Shown here: positions 1 through 10,526 of the stretch, one piece after another
Numbering within the stretch: the first letter of the stretch is position 1
Layout: each line of letters opens with the position of its first letter
DNA from: Pseudomonas fluorescens
GTDB taxonomy: Bacteria; Pseudomonadota; Gammaproteobacteria; Pseudomonadales; Pseudomonadaceae
Direction: 5' to 3'
DNA length: 64,000 nt
Assembly (NCBI RefSeq): GCF_001307155.1
Contig: NZ_CP012830.1
Span: 744,001-808,000, forward strand
The notes under the pieces: model-generated
Told to the model about the DNA's origin: nothing
Database searches by the model: none
The model's input: only the letters and a program-made list of their open reading frames with translations
Made by a program: the position numbers and the translations under genes

Positions 1-91
1 CGAATCGCCCGCCAACATCGCCTTCGAGCAAGCGGAAAACCGCATGCACACCATCAAGGCGATCCTGGTCTCGGCGCTGGCGGATATCTAA
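1..91 (+). CDS. arcB: Catabolic ornithine carbamoyltransferase, C-terminal end (partial)
   Basis: Only the last 29 codons are inside the window, in frame from base 2 and ending in TAA at 89-91. The tail reads as an Asn-Ile-Ala-Phe-Glu segment followed by AENRMHTIKA, which I recognise as the C-terminal helix of ornithine/carbamoyl-phosphate transferases. Carbamate kinase follows, so this is most likely the catabolic enzyme of the arginine deiminase pathway (citrulline + phosphate to ornithine + carbamoyl phosphate). The arcC neighbour carries much of the weight of the call. The rest of the gene lies to the left of the window. Confidence 0.8.
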   Translation, partial: ESPANIAFEQAENRMHTIKAILVSALADI

Positions 92-126
92 CAGGCTGAC
101 GCTTCCTTTTTGTGGAAGCAGTTTTT

Positions 127-270
127 GTGGCGAGGGAGCTTGCTCCCGCCGGCCGGTCCGCGCTCGGGCGCAGCAGTCGTAAAGGCTTCAATCGTGTCGC
201 ACCAGTTGCGCCGTATTCTGCCTGATTGCGACCGCTGCGCTCGAGCGCGAGCAAGCTCGCTCGCCACAAA
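127..270. repeat. REP doublet (REPIN), GCGAGGGAGCTTGCTC class
   Basis: Two inverted REP arms, left at about 128-149 and right at about 246-267, flank a GC-rich core between arcB and arcC. The right arm is slightly diverged. The same arms recur at 3364, 57706 and five times in the 10983-12472 array. REP doublets of this kind are spread by RAYT-type transposases in Pseudomonas and can fold as mRNA hairpins; no RAYT gene is in the window. Confidence 0.8.
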
Positions 271-312
271 AGCAGCTCCTACGGGATCACCGAATTTCAG
301 AAGGATTGCATT

Positions 313-1242
313 ATGCGTATCGTCATTGCACTGGGCGGTAACGCCCTGCTCCGCCGTGGTGAGCCCATGACCGCGGACAATCAACGCGGCAATATCCGGG
401 TTGCCACGGAACAGATCGCCAAGATCCATCCCGGCAATCAACTGGTGATCGCCCACGGCAATGGCCCGCAAATCGGTCTGCTGTCGTTGCAAGCGGCCGC
501 CTACACCTCTGTCAGCCCTTATCCGCTGGACGTGCTGGGTGCTGAAACCGATGGGATGATCGGCTACATCATCGAACAGGAACTGGGCAATCTGCTGGAC
601 TTCGAAGTGCCCTTCGCGACCCTGCTGACCCAAGTCGAAGTCGACCCCAATGACCCGGCGTTCCAACACCCGAGCAAGCCCATCGGCCCGGTCTATTCCA
701 AGGCCGAAGCAGAAAAACTCGCCGCCGAAAAAGGCTGGGCCATTGCCCCGGACGGCGACAAATTCCGCCGCGTGGTGGCCAGCCCGAAACCCAAGCGCAT
801 CTTCGAAATCCGCCCGGTCAAGTGGCTGCTGGAAAAAGGCAGCATCGTGATCTGCGCAGGCGGTGGCGGCATTCCGACGATGTACGACGAGCACCGCAAG
901 CTCAAGGGCGTGGAAGCGGTGATCGACAAAGACCTGTGCTCGGCGCTGCTGGCCGAACAACTGGAAAGTGACTTGCTGGTGATCGCCACCGACGTCAACG
1001 CCGCGTTTATCGACTTTGGCAAGCCGACCCAGAAAGCCATCGCCCGGGCCCACCCGGACGACATCGAAAAACTCGATTTTGCCGCCGGCTCCATGGGGCC
1101 GAAGGTCCAGGCTGCCTGCGAGTTCGCCCGCAACACTGGCAAAGTCGCGGTGATCGGTTCACTCTCGGACATCGAAGCGATCGTCCAGGGTAGGGCCGGC
1201 ACCCGAATCAGCACGGCTGAACCTGGTATCACTTACCTGTAA
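313..1242 (+). CDS. arcC: Carbamate kinase
   Basis: This 309-residue protein transfers the phosphate of carbamoyl phosphate to ADP, the ATP-yielding last step of the cytoplasmic arginine deiminase pathway. It has the amino-acid-kinase fold signatures ALGGNAL (residues 6-12) and HGNGPQ (48-53), and an [12 protein letters not shown] segment near the C-terminus; the length is standard for ArcC. The open frame extends upstream to 226, but ATG 313 follows an AGAAGGA ribosome-binding site and gives the family N-terminus MRIVIALGG. It lies 221 bp behind arcB with a REPIN in the gap, so it is probably co-transcribed with the arc operon. Confidence 0.95.
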   Translation: MRIVIALGGNALLRRGEPMTADNQRGNIRVATEQIAKIHPGNQLVIAHGNGPQIGLLSLQAAAYTSVSPYPLDVLGAETDGMIGYIIEQELGNLLDFEVPFATLLTQVEVDPNDPAFQHPSKPIGPVYSKAEAEKLAAEKGWAIAPDGDKFRRVVASPKPKRIFEIRPVKWLLEKGSIVICAGGGGIPTMYDEHRKLKGVEAVIDKDLCSALLAEQLESDLLVIATDVNAAFIDFGKPTQKAIARAHPDDIEKLDFAAGSMGPKVQAACEFARNTGKVAVIGSLSDIEAIVQGRAGTRISTAEPGITYL

Positions 1243-1299
1243 AACCAACCGGGCAGGACTTGAACCTGCCCCGTTTCAACGCCTTTGAAGGAGATGTCC

Positions 1300-1656
1300 A
1301 TGGCCATATTTGAGCCCGGTCACTTGCACATCGAGCGCCATGCACTGAACAAGGACGACTTCAGCTACAACCTGTGCATCGACTATGCGATCGCCACCGA
1401 CCCCAAGGAAGGTATAGGCATGCTTTTCACGGTGCATGGTTCGGTCGAGGGCAAGGACCTGAAGGAAGACTTCTTCCTGGCCAAAGACCAGGCCTTCGAC
1501 TTTGCTCGACACGCCACGCGCATCGCACAGAAATACGGCATGCCCAAGACTGCCAACATCAGCTCGTTGCACAAGTACTACGACGAAATGTTCGAAGACG
1601 TACGCAAGCAGCTCGATGTGAAATCCGGAGATCCGGTGAAGCCTGAACACCTGTAA
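1300..1656 (+). CDS. DUF5064 family protein
   Basis: A 118-residue soluble protein of unknown function that starts MAIFEPGHLHIERHAL. I recognise it as the Pseudomonas DUF5064 family. There is no signal peptide or membrane segment, and the composition is acidic with many Asp, Glu and Lys. ATG 1300 is chosen over 1285 and 1294 because AAGGAG at 1288-1293 sits six bases upstream. It begins 57 bp after arcC with no terminator between, so it is likely the last gene of the arc operon. A role in arginine catabolism is only an inference from position. Confidence 0.8.
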   Translation: MAIFEPGHLHIERHALNKDDFSYNLCIDYAIATDPKEGIGMLFTVHGSVEGKDLKEDFFLAKDQAFDFARHATRIAQKYGMPKTANISSLHKYYDEMFEDVRKQLDVKSGDPVKPEHL

Positions 1657-1668
1657 TAACCCATAACC

Positions 1669-1758
1669 TGTGGGAGCAAAGCTTGCTCGCGATGCAGGCA
1701 CCGTGGTGTAACTGATACACCGCGTTATCGTTCATCGCGAGCAAGCTTTGCTCCTACA
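1669..1758. repeat. REP doublet, GTGGGAGCAAAGCTTGCTCGCG class
   Basis: Inverted arms at about 1669-1692 and 1735-1758 surround a short core with a second small palindrome (GGTGTAACTGATACACC). It lies at the end of the arc operon and upstream of gcsR, where it may act as a transcript-end hairpin. Sequence class differs from the element at 127. Confidence 0.75.
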
Positions 1759-1838
1759 ATTTGATTACGAATTTCACCTGACACCCCGCTCCAAGGCATA
1801 CTTGCCACCCTCCGCACTCCAGAACACTGAACCGTCCC

Positions 1839-3347
1839 ATGCGTATCCACGTCAGCTTCATCGACCGCGTCGGCATCACCCAGGAAGTCCTGGCCTTGCT
1901 CGGTGGGCGCAATCTCAACCTGGATGCGGTGGAAATGGTGCCGCCGAACGTTTACATCGATGCGCCGACCCTTAGCCCGCAAGTGCTCGAAGAACTGAGC
2001 GATGCGCTGTTCAATGTGCGCGGCGTGCAAGCGGTGACGGTGGTCGACATTCTTCCCGGACAACGTCGGCACCTGCAACTCGACGCGTTGCTGGCGGCGA
2101 TGACCGACCCGGTGCTGGCCCTCGATAGCGCGGGCAACGTGTTGCTGGCCAACCCGGCACTGATCGCCTTGTACGGCCGTGAACCGGCCGGGGAAAGCGT
2201 CGCCGAGTTGTTCAGCGATCCGGCGCTGCTCGACACGCTGCTGGAAAACGGCTTCCGCCTGCCGTTGCGCGAGATCACCGTCAACGGCCAGACCTTGCTG
2301 CTGGACGCCACGCCCATCACCGATGCCGGGGCCCTGCTGACCTTGTATCAACCCAATCGCATCGGTGAGCAACTCTCAGCGTTGCACCACGATCACGCCG
2401 AAGGTTTCGATGCGTTGCTCGGCGAGTCCCCGGCGATCCGCACCCTAAAGGCCCGCGCGCAACGGGTGGCGGCGCTCGATGCGCCGCTGCTGATCCAGGG
2501 TGAAACCGGCACCGGCAAAGAGCTGGTGGCCCGCGCCTGCCATGCCATCAGCACCCGACACAGCGCGCCGTTTCTGGCGTTGAACTGCGCGGCACTCCCG
2601 GAGAACCTCGCCGAAAGCGAGCTGTTCGGCTACGCCCCCGGCGCCTTCACCGGCGCTCAGCGTGGCGGCAAGCCAGGCCTGATGGAACTGGCCAACCAGG
2701 GCACGGTGTTCCTCGACGAGATCGGCGAAATGTCGCCGTACTTGCAGGCCAAACTGTTGCGTTTCCTCAACGATGGCAGCTTCCGTCGGGTCGGTGGCGA
2801 TCGCGAGGTCAAGGTCAATGTGCGAATCCTCAGCGCCACCCACCGCAACCTGGAAAAAATGGTCAGCGAAGGCGCGTTCCGTGAAGACCTGTTCTACCGC
2901 CTCAACGTGCTCAACGTCGAAGTCCCGCCGCTGCGTGAGCGCGGTCAGGACATCCTGCTGCTAGCGCGCTATTTCATGCAGCAGGCCTGCGCACAGATCC
3001 AGCGCCCGGTCTGTCGTCTGGCGCCCGGCACTTACCCGGCCCTGCTCGGCAACCGCTGGCCAGGCAATGTGCGGCAATTGCAGAACGTGATCTTCCGCGC
3101 CGCGGCCATTTGTGAAAGCAGCCTGGTGGACATCGGCGACCTGGACATCGCCGGCACCTCGGTGGCCCGCGAAAGCGACGTGGATGTCGACAGCCTTGAG
3201 CAGGCCGTGGAAGCGTTCGAGAAAACCCTGCTGGAAAAGCTCTACGTCAACTACCCCTCGACCCGCCAACTGGCCAGCCGCCTGCAAACCTCCCACACCG
3301 CCATCGCCCATCGATTGCGCAAGTACGGGATTCCCGGCAAGCCCTGA
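1839..3347 (+). CDS. gcsR: GcsR, TyrR-like sigma-54 enhancer-binding activator of glycine cleavage
   Basis: A 502-residue regulator. Residues 1-70 are an ACT domain (starts MRIHVSFIDRVGI), about 75-190 a PAS domain, about 195-430 the AAA+ sigma-54 interaction domain and about 450-502 a TyrR-type helix-turn-helix. Walker A GETGTGKE starts at residue 221, GAFTGA is at 268-273 and a FLDEIGEM Walker B follows. GcsR in P. aeruginosa is known to switch on the gcvH2-gcvP2 operon in response to glycine. Here the gene directly precedes gcvHP, with matching 18-bp sites and a -24/-12 promoter between them. That makes GcsR much more likely than PhhR, the other TyrR-type paralogue. Confidence 0.9.
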   Translation: MRIHVSFIDRVGITQEVLALLGGRNLNLDAVEMVPPNVYIDAPTLSPQVLEELSDALFNVRGVQAVTVVDILPGQRRHLQLDALLAAMTDPVLALDSAGNVLLANPALIALYGREPAGESVAELFSDPALLDTLLENGFRLPLREITVNGQTLLLDATPITDAGALLTLYQPNRIGEQLSALHHDHAEGFDALLGESPAIRTLKARAQRVAALDAPLLIQGETGTGKELVARACHAISTRHSAPFLALNCAALPENLAESELFGYAPGAFTGAQRGGKPGLMELANQGTVFLDEIGEMSPYLQAKLLRFLNDGSFRRVGGDREVKVNVRILSATHRNLEKMVSEGAFREDLFYRLNVLNVEVPPLRERGQDILLLARYFMQQACAQIQRPVCRLAPGTYPALLGNRWPGNVRQLQNVIFRAAAICESSLVDIGDLDIAGTSVARESDVDVDSLEQAVEAFEKTLLEKLYVNYPSTRQLASRLQTSHTAIAHRLRKYGIPGKP

Positions 3348-3363
3348 CCCCCGATAATCGCCC

Positions 3364-3508
3364 CGTGGCGAGGGAGCTTGCTCCCGCCGGCCGGTCCGCG
3401 CTCGGGCGAAGCAGTCGTAAACCAGCAAACACGAAGTATCTGCGGCAACTCAATTGCAAGTTTTAGGGCCGCTTCGCGCCCCAGCGGGAGCAAGCTCCCT
3501 CGCCACAA
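3364..3508. repeat. REP doublet between gcsR and the gcv promoter region
   Basis: Inverted arms GTGGCGAGGGAGCTTGCTCC (from 3365) and its complement ending near 3506. It sits directly after the gcsR stop and can separate gcsR transcription from the promoter region that follows. Confidence 0.8.
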
Positions 3509-3553
3509 TCGACCGCAAGGCACCCATTCTTCACGCCAAAAGCGACCTCCACC

Positions 3554-3571
3554 TGTACTGAATGCGCTACA
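3554..3571. promoter_or_regulatory. Putative GcsR binding site 1
   Basis: Reads TGTACTG-AATG-CGCTACA: two 7-base half sites around a 4-base spacer, the geometry described for GcsR. The right half is identical to that of sites 2 and 3; the left half is diverged. Located about 165 bp upstream of the -24 element. Confidence 0.5.
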
Positions 3572-3572
3572 G

Positions 3573-3590
3573 CGGAACGATTTCGCTACA
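3573..3590. promoter_or_regulatory. Putative GcsR binding site 2
   Basis: Reads CGGAACG-ATTT-CGCTACA. Its complement is TGTAGCG-N4-CGTTCCG, one base from the published P. aeruginosa GcsR consensus as I recall it (TGTAACG-N4-CGTTCCG). Directly adjacent to site 1. Confidence 0.65.
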
Positions 3591-3653
3591 CACTCGATTA
3601 AACTGCGCTACGCAAGGCTTTGATCCCCATAGGCTTTTTTACACGCCTCAATC

Positions 3654-3671
3654 TGTAGCGATTTCGCTACA
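3654..3671. promoter_or_regulatory. Putative GcsR binding site 3 (perfect palindrome)
   Basis: Reads TGTAGCG-ATTT-CGCTACA with perfectly complementary halves, about 65 bp upstream of the -24 element at 3737. This is the strongest of the three sites. A further isolated half site CGCTACG lies at 3606-3612. Confidence 0.7.
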
Positions 3672-3735
3672 GTCGTGTTTTTCACCCCGCCCGCAATAAT
3701 CATCAACCTATTGATTTATAACGAATAAAAAACGT

Positions 3736-3751
3736 TGGCCGCGTTCTTGCT
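3736..3751 (+). promoter_or_regulatory. Sigma-54 (-24/-12) promoter of the gcvH-gcvP-sdaA-gcvT operon
   Basis: TGGC at 3736-3739 and TTGCT at 3747-3751 place GG (3737-3738) and GC (3749-3750) exactly ten bases apart, as sigma-54 RNA polymerase requires. Transcription would start near 3762, giving a leader of about 80 nt before gcvH. It agrees with the upstream gene being a sigma-54 activator. Confidence 0.8.
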
Positions 3752-3842
3752 ACGTTCTTGTCAAGTCACTGAACATTCAGCTCTGCCCTGCACGAGCATT
3801 CAATCGCGTCCACCAGACGAATCTGGCCCCCTAGGAGTTTCC

Positions 3843-4226
3843 ATGAGCGAGTTGCGTTTTACTGAAGATCACGAATGGCTGCGCACCGAAGCTGACGGCA
3901 GCGTTACGGTCGGCATCACCGCCTTCGCACAGAACGCCTTGGGCGACGTGGTTTTCGTACAACTGCCTGAGCTGCAGTCCTACGAACAAGGCGCTGAAGC
4001 GGCCACCGTGGAATCGGTAAAAGCCGCCAGCGGCGTGTACATGCCACTGGACGGTGACGTGCTGGAAGTGAACCCGGCGCTGGACAGCAGCCCTGAACTG
4101 GTCAACGAAGATCCGCTGGGCGAAGGCTGGTTCTTCCGCTTCAAGCCTACCGACGCCTCGGCTGTCGCCAAACTGCTGGATCAAAACGCTTACGACCGTC
4201 TGATCAAAGCCAACGCCGAAGCCTGA
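3843..4226 (+). CDS. gcvH: Glycine cleavage system H protein
   Basis: 127 residues. The lipoyl carrier of the glycine cleavage complex shuttles the aminomethyl group from GcvP to GcvT. The lipoylation lysine is K60 in VESVKAAS, and the N-terminus MSELRFTEDHEWL is typical. ATG 3843 follows an AGGAG site in CCTAGGAGTTTCC; longer in-frame starts would run into the promoter. It is the first gene of the GcsR/sigma-54 operon, 9 bp before gcvP. It probably corresponds to the P. aeruginosa gcvH2 copy rather than a housekeeping one. Confidence 0.95.
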   Translation: MSELRFTEDHEWLRTEADGSVTVGITAFAQNALGDVVFVQLPELQSYEQGAEAATVESVKAASGVYMPLDGDVLEVNPALDSSPELVNEDPLGEGWFFRFKPTDASAVAKLLDQNAYDRLIKANAEA

Positions 4227-4235
4227 GGAGCCGCC

Positions 4236-7088
4236 ATGACTCAAGTAAATCTAAGCACCGCCAACGAATTCATCGCACGCCACATCGGCCCGCGCGCAGG
4301 CGATGAGCAAGCCATGCTCAACAGCCTCGGCTTTGACTCGCTGGAAGCCCTGAGCGCCAGCGTCATCCCCGACAGCATCAAAGGCACCAGCGTTCTCGGA
4401 CTGGAAGACGGCTTGAGCGAAGCCGAGGCCCTGGCCTCGATCAAAGCCATTGCCGCCAAGAACCAACTGTTCAAGACCTACATCGGCCAGGGCTACTACA
4501 ACTGCCATACGCCGTCGCCGATCCTGCGCAACCTGCTGGAAAACCCGGCCTGGTACACCGCCTACACCCCGTACCAGCCGGAAATTTCCCAGGGCCGCCT
4601 GGAAGCGCTGCTGAACTTCCAGACCCTGATCAGCGACCTGACCGGCCTGCCGATCGCCAACGCGTCCCTGCTCGACGAAGCCACCGCCGCTGCCGAAGCC
4701 ATGACCTTCTGCAAACGCCTGAGCAAGAACAAGGGCAGCCACGCCTTCTTCGCCTCGATCCACAGCCACCCGCAAACCCTCGACGTGCTGCGCACCCGTG
4801 CCGAGCCGTTGGGCATTGACGTGGTGGTCGGCGACGAACGTGAACTGACGGATGTCAGCGCGTTCTTCGGCGCGCTGCTGCAATACCCGGCGAGCAACGG
4901 CGACCTGTTCGACTACCGCGAACTGACCGAACGCTTCCACGCGGTTAATGCGCTGGTCGCAGTCGCTGCTGACCTGCTGGCCCTGACCGTGCTGACCCCG
5001 CCGGGCGAGTTCGGCGCCGACGTGGCCATCGGCAGTGCGCAACGCTTCGGCGTGCCGCTGGGCTTCGGTGGCCCGCACGCGGCTTACTTCTCCACCAAGG
5101 ATGCGTTCAAGCGCGACATGCCAGGCCGTCTGGTCGGCGTCTCGGTGGACCGTTTCGGCAAGCCGGCCCTGCGCCTGGCCATGCAGACCCGCGAGCAACA
5201 TATCCGCCGCGAGAAAGCCACCAGCAACATCTGCACCGCCCAAGTGCTATTGGCCAACATCGCCAGCATGTACGCCGTGTATCACGGCCCTAAAGGCTTG
5301 AAGCAGATCGCCAACCGCATTCATCACCTGACCGCGATCCTCGCCAAAGGCTTGAGCGCACTGGGTCTGAACGTTGAGCAAGCAAACTTCTTCGACACCC
5401 TGACCCTGGCCACTGGCGCCAACACCGCTGCCCTGCACGACAAGGCCCGCGCCCAGCGCATCAACCTGCGTGTCATCGATGGCGAGCGCCTGGGTCTGTC
5501 CCTCGACGAAACCACCACCCAGGCCGACATCGAGACCCTGTGGAGCGTGCTGGCTGACGGCAAAGCCCTGCCGGACTTCGCCGCGCTGGCCGCCTCGGTA
5601 CAAAGCCGCATCCCGGCTGAACTGGTGCGTCAATCGCCGATCCTCAGCCACCCGGTGTTCAACCGCTATCACTCGGAAACCGAGCTGATGCGCTACCTGC
5701 GCAAGCTCGCCGACAAGGACCTGGCGCTGGATCGCACCATGATCCCGCTGGGTTCGTGCACCATGAAACTCAACGCCGCCAGCGAAATGATCCCGGTGAC
5801 CTGGGCCGAATTCGGCGCCCTGCACCCGTTCGCTCCGCCTGCGCAAAGCGCCGGTTACCAGCAACTGACCGATGAACTGGAAGCGATGCTCTGCGCCGCC
5901 ACCGGTTACGACGCGATTTCGCTGCAACCGAACGCCGGTTCCCAAGGTGAATACGCCGGCTTGCTGGCAATCCGTGCCTACCACCAGAGCCGTGGCGAAG
6001 AACGCCGCGACATCTGCCTGATCCCGTCGTCGGCCCACGGCACCAACCCGGCCACTGCCAACATGGCCGGTATGCGCGTGGTCGTGACCGCGTGCGATGC
6101 TCGCGGCAACGTCGACATCGAAGACCTGCGCGCCAAAGCCATCGAACACCGCGAGCACCTCGCCGCGCTGATGATCACTTACCCGTCGACCCACGGCGTG
6201 TTCGAAGAAGGCATCCGCGAAATCTGCGGGATCATTCATGACAATGGCGGCCAGGTGTACATCGACGGCGCCAACATGAACGCCATGGTCGGTCTCTGCG
6301 CACCGGGCAAGTTCGGCGGCGACGTCTCGCACCTGAACCTGCACAAAACCTTCTGTATCCCGCACGGCGGTGGCGGCCCGGGTGTTGGCCCGATTGGCGT
6401 GAAATCGCACCTGACGCCGTTCCTGCCGGGACACGCGGCCATGGAACGCAAGGAAGGCGCGGTCTGCGCAGCACCGTTCGGCAGCGCGAGCATTCTGCCG
6501 ATCACCTGGATGTACATCCGCATGATGGGCGGCGCAGGCCTCAAGCGGGCTTCGCAACTGGCAATCCTCAACGCCAACTACATTTCCCGTCGCCTCGAAG
6601 AACACTACCCAGTGCTCTACACCGGCAGCAACGGTCTGGTCGCCCACGAATGCATCCTTGACCTGCGCCCGTTGAAAGACAGCAGCGGCATCAGCGTCGA
6701 TGACGTCGCCAAGCGCCTGATCGATTTCGGCTTCCACGCCCCGACCATGTCGTTCCCGGTGGCCGGCACGTTGATGATCGAGCCGACCGAAAGCGAATCC
6801 AAAGAAGAGCTGGACCGCTTCTGCGACGCGATGATCTGCATCCGCGAAGAAATCCGCGCAGTGGAAAACGGCACCCTGGACAAGGACGACAACCCGCTGA
6901 AAAACGCCCCGCACACGGCTGCGGAAATCGTTGGCGAGTGGACGCACCCGTACAGCCGTGAGCAAGCGGTGTATCCAGTGGCTTCGTTGATCGAAGGCAA
7001 ATACTGGCCACCGGTCGGTCGGGTCGACAACGTGTTCGGCGACCGCAACCTGATTTGCGCTTGCCCGTCGATCGAAAGCTACGCTTGA
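4236..7088 (+). CDS. gcvP: Glycine dehydrogenase (decarboxylating), P protein
   Basis: 950 residues, the usual length for the single-chain P protein. It decarboxylates glycine with pyridoxal phosphate and loads the remaining aminomethyl group on lipoyl-GcvH. The PLP lysine is K704 in HLNLHKTF, followed by the glycine-rich [12 protein letters not shown] loop. The start is fixed by GAGGAG overlapping the gcvH stop. Second gene of the operon. The codon bias is strongly GC3-rich, which creates long antisense frames that are not genes. Confidence 0.97.
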   Translation: MTQVNLSTANEFIARHIGPRAGDEQAMLNSLGFDSLEALSASVIPDSIKGTSVLGLEDGLSEAEALASIKAIAAKNQLFKTYIGQGYYNCHTPSPILRNLLENPAWYTAYTPYQPEISQGRLEALLNFQTLISDLTGLPIANASLLDEATAAAEAMTFCKRLSKNKGSHAFFASIHSHPQTLDVLRTRAEPLGIDVVVGDERELTDVSAFFGALLQYPASNGDLFDYRELTERFHAVNALVAVAADLLALTVLTPPGEFGADVAIGSAQRFGVPLGFGGPHAAYFSTKDAFKRDMPGRLVGVSVDRFGKPALRLAMQTREQHIRREKATSNICTAQVLLANIASMYAVYHGPKGLKQIANRIHHLTAILAKGLSALGLNVEQANFFDTLTLATGANTAALHDKARAQRINLRVIDGERLGLSLDETTTQADIETLWSVLADGKALPDFAALAASVQSRIPAELVRQSPILSHPVFNRYHSETELMRYLRKLADKDLALDRTMIPLGSCTMKLNAASEMIPVTWAEFGALHPFAPPAQSAGYQQLTDELEAMLCAATGYDAISLQPNAGSQGEYAGLLAIRAYHQSRGEERRDICLIPSSAHGTNPATANMAGMRVVVTACDARGNVDIEDLRAKAIEHREHLAALMITYPSTHGVFEEGIREICGIIHDNGGQVYIDGANMNAMVGLCAPGKFGGDVSHLNLHKTFCIPHGGGGPGVGPIGVKSHLTPFLPGHAAMERKEGAVCAAPFGSASILPITWMYIRMMGGAGLKRASQLAILNANYISRRLEEHYPVLYTGSNGLVAHECILDLRPLKDSSGISVDDVAKRLIDFGFHAPTMSFPVAGTLMIEPTESESKEELDRFCDAMICIREEIRAVENGTLDKDDNPLKNAPHTAAEIVGEWTHPYSREQAVYPVASLIEGKYWPPVGRVDNVFGDRNLICACPSIESYA

Positions 7089-7143
7089 TCTATGCAGGGG
7101 GGCGGATTCACCCGCCCCCCTCCGTAGGGACACACCTCCCCCC

Positions 7144-7234
7144 TGTAGGAGCAAGGCTTGCCCGCGATAGCCGTTACAGGGTCCACCTGATTGACCTCAT
7201 CATCGTTCATCGCGGGCAAGCCTTGCTCCTACAG
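7144..7234. repeat. REP doublet between gcvP and sdaA
   Basis: Inverted arms TGTAGGAGCAAGGCTTGCCC (from about 7144) and its complement ending at 7234, the second REP class of this window. It occupies the intergenic space where P. aeruginosa carries glyA2. Inside a polycistronic mRNA such a hairpin could stabilise the upstream gcvHP portion. Confidence 0.8.
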
Positions 7235-7273
7235 GTTCGCGCTACGCCTATAACAAGAAACCGGAGAACAACC

Positions 7274-8650
<1,377 letters not shown>

Positions 8651-8691
8651 TGCGAACGCATCTGCATCAGTGCAATTTTCAGGAGCTGCAT

Positions 8692-9816
8692 ATGTCCACC
8701 GAACAACTGTTGAAAACCCCTCTGCACGCGCTGCACATCGAACTCGGTGCGCGCATGGTGCCATTCGCCGGCTACGACATGCCGGTCCAGTACCCACTGG
8801 GCGTGATGAAAGAACACCAGCACACCCGTGATCAGGCCGGGTTGTTCGATGTCTCGCACATGGGCCAGATCCGCCTGACCGGTGCCAACGCCGCCAAGGC
8901 CCTGGAAACCCTGGTGCCGGTGGACATCATCGACCTGCCGGTGGGCATGCAGCGCTATGCGATGTTCACCAACCAGAACGGTGGCATCCTCGACGACCTG
9001 ATGGTCGCCAACCTCGGGAACGACGAGTTGTTCCTGGTGGTCAACGCCGCCTGCAAGGACCAGGACCTGGCACACCTGCGCCAGCACATCGGCGATCAAT
9101 GCAGCATCGAGCCATTGTTCGAAGAACGCGCCCTGCTCGCCCTGCAAGGCCCGGCCGCGGTGACCGTGCTCGCGCGCCTGGCCCCTGAAGTGGCGAAGAT
9201 GACGTTCATGCAGTTCACCCGCGTGACCTTGCTCGGCGTCGACTGCTTTGTCAGCCGTTCGGGCTACACCGGTGAAGACGGTTTCGAAATCTCCGTGCCT
9301 GCCGCCGATGCCGAAGCCCTCGCTCGGGCCTTGCTGGCCGAGCCGGAAGTCGCGGCCATCGGCCTCGGCGCCCGTGACTCGCTGCGCCTGGAAGCCGGCC
9401 TGTGCCTCTATGGCCACGACATGAACACCGACACCACACCGATCGAAGCCAGCCTGCTCTGGGCCATCTCTAAGCCACGGCGTGCCGACGGGGCGCGTGC
9501 CGGAGGATTCCCGGGCGCCGAGACCGTATTCGCCCAGCAACAAAACGGTGTCAGCCGTAAACGCGTCGGCCTGCTGCCTCAGGAACGCACGCCAGTGCGC
9601 GAAGGTGCGGAAATCGTCAACGAAGCAGGCGAAATCATCGGCAGCGTGTGCAGCGGCGGCTTCGGACCGACCTTGGGCGGTCCTTTGGCCATGGGTTACC
9701 TCGACAGTGCTTACATCGCACTCGATACCCAGGTTTGGGCGATTGTACGTGGGAAAAAGGTGCCTTTGCTTGTAAGCAAAATGCCATTTGTTCCACAACG
9801 CTACTATCGTGGTTGA
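8692..9816 (+). CDS. gcvT: Aminomethyltransferase, glycine cleavage T protein
   Basis: 374 residues. Releases ammonia from aminomethyl-lipoyl-GcvH and forms 5,10-methylene-tetrahydrofolate. The N-terminus [15 protein letters not shown], the FDVSHMGQ motif and [16 protein letters not shown] are GcvT hallmarks. ATG 8692 has CAGGAG seven bases upstream; the upstream extension of the frame overlaps sdaA out of phase. The gene lies 41 bp after sdaA and is the last of the GcsR operon. Confidence 0.95.
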   Translation: MSTEQLLKTPLHALHIELGARMVPFAGYDMPVQYPLGVMKEHQHTRDQAGLFDVSHMGQIRLTGANAAKALETLVPVDIIDLPVGMQRYAMFTNQNGGILDDLMVANLGNDELFLVVNAACKDQDLAHLRQHIGDQCSIEPLFEERALLALQGPAAVTVLARLAPEVAKMTFMQFTRVTLLGVDCFVSRSGYTGEDGFEISVPAADAEALARALLAEPEVAAIGLGARDSLRLEAGLCLYGHDMNTDTTPIEASLLWAISKPRRADGARAGGFPGAETVFAQQQNGVSRKRVGLLPQERTPVREGAEIVNEAGEIIGSVCSGGFGPTLGGPLAMGYLDSAYIALDTQVWAIVRGKKVPLLVSKMPFVPQRYYRG

Positions 9817-9837
9817 TTGACTGTTCCTATAAGTAAC

Positions 9838-9876
9838 GCGGTTGCGTAACAGTGCACTAATCTGTAACGCAACCGC
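9838..9876. terminator. Stem-loop after gcvT, possible operon end
   Basis: Arms 9838-9852 and 9862-9876 pair over 15 bases with a single mismatch, around a 9-base loop, 22 bp after the gcvT stop. No T-run follows, so it is either a weak or Rho-aided terminator or an mRNA-protecting hairpin. The arms also contain GTAACG cores resembling GcsR half sites. Confidence 0.45.
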
Positions 9877-9919
9877 CATAAAACAGTGCATACCTGGATC
9901 AGGCACTTCGATTGTGAAC

Positions 9920-9933
9920 TTGACTTATATCAA
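9920..9933. promoter_or_regulatory. FNR/ANR-like box
   Basis: TTGAC-TTAT-ATCAA, matching the TTGAT-N4-ATCAA core used by ANR/Dnr/FNR regulators with one deviation. It lies about 285 bp upstream of the cold-shock gene and 104 bp after gcvT. Functional relevance is unproven. Confidence 0.35.
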
Positions 9934-9994
9934 TCGAAAACAATTGAACAACACTATCGAATAAGCCGCACTATCCATCCTGTGAAACAGTCAT

Positions 9995-10034
9995 CAAGCC
10001 AAGCAATACGCGGCTTCCACGGGGCTTGTTTTTT
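9995..10034 (+). terminator. Terminator-like hairpin with T-run before the cold-shock gene
   Basis: CAAGCC (9995-10000) and GGCTTG (10023-10028) pair, followed by TTTTTT. An alternative stem AAGCCGC (9963-9969) with GCGGCTT (10010-10016) competes for part of it. It could end the gcv transcript or be part of the long cold-shock leader (401 bp between gcvT and the csp start). Confidence 0.4.
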
Positions 10035-10217
10035 CTCCCGTAGTTGGCGTAGAGTTTGTTCACTGTGTTTGCATGGGTCGCTTGGAATCGTGACCTGGGC
10101 AGTAGCCTACAAGTTAGCTACATCCCGTTCGACGCCTCTTACTCTCCTGCAACCAGCTCCAGTACTCTTTCATGAGAAAGAGGCTGTCATCAATTTTTGC
10201 GTCAAAGGAAATAAGAA

Positions 10218-10430
10218 ATGTCCCAACGTCAGAGCGGCACCGTCAAGTGGTTTAACGACGAGAAAGGTTTTGGTTTTATCACTCCAGAAAGCGGTCCGGA
10301 TCTGTTCGTGCATTTCCGCGCCATTCAAGGTAGCGGCTTCAAGAGCCTGAAAGAAGGCCAGAAAGTCACTTTCATCGCTGTGCAGGGCCAGAAAGGCATG
10401 CAAGCTGACGAAGTACAAGCAGAAGGCTGA
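10218..10430 (+). CDS. Cold-shock protein, CspA family (RNA chaperone)
   Basis: A 70-residue single cold-shock domain, binding single-stranded RNA and DNA in the cytoplasm. RNP1 KGFGFI and RNP2 LFVHF are intact within [17 protein letters not shown] 10218 follows AAAGGAAATAAGAA. The 400-bp upstream region with several hairpins fits the long structured leaders typical of csp mRNAs. A strong intrinsic terminator follows 13 bp after the stop. It resembles the Pseudomonas CapB/CspD type, but I cannot choose between paralogues. Confidence 0.95.
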   Translation: MSQRQSGTVKWFNDEKGFGFITPESGPDLFVHFRAIQGSGFKSLKEGQKVTFIAVQGQKGMQADEVQAEG

Positions 10431-10442
10431 TCTTCTGTAACG

Positions 10443-10477
10443 AAAAAGCCCCTGATGCTGACATCAGGGGCTTTTTT
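10443..10477 (+). terminator. Intrinsic terminator of the cold-shock gene
   Basis: AAAAAGCCCCTGATG and CATCAGGGGCTTTTTT form a 15-bp stem with a CTGA loop and a T-run. Confidence 0.9.
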
Positions 10478-10526
10478 GTGCGCGCAATTCCGTAAAATGG
10501 CTTCTTTTTCAGCCGAGAGCCACCCC

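Noticed and set aside
3591..3842. Glycine riboswitch before gcvH
   Set aside because: No paired glycine aptamers or terminator switch visible. The sigma-54 promoter start leaves only about 80 nt of leader, too short for a tandem aptamer.
5247..7154. Antisense open frame of about 635 codons across gcvP
   Set aside because: GcvP is complete and in the operon; the antisense frame has no ribosome-binding site or known domain.
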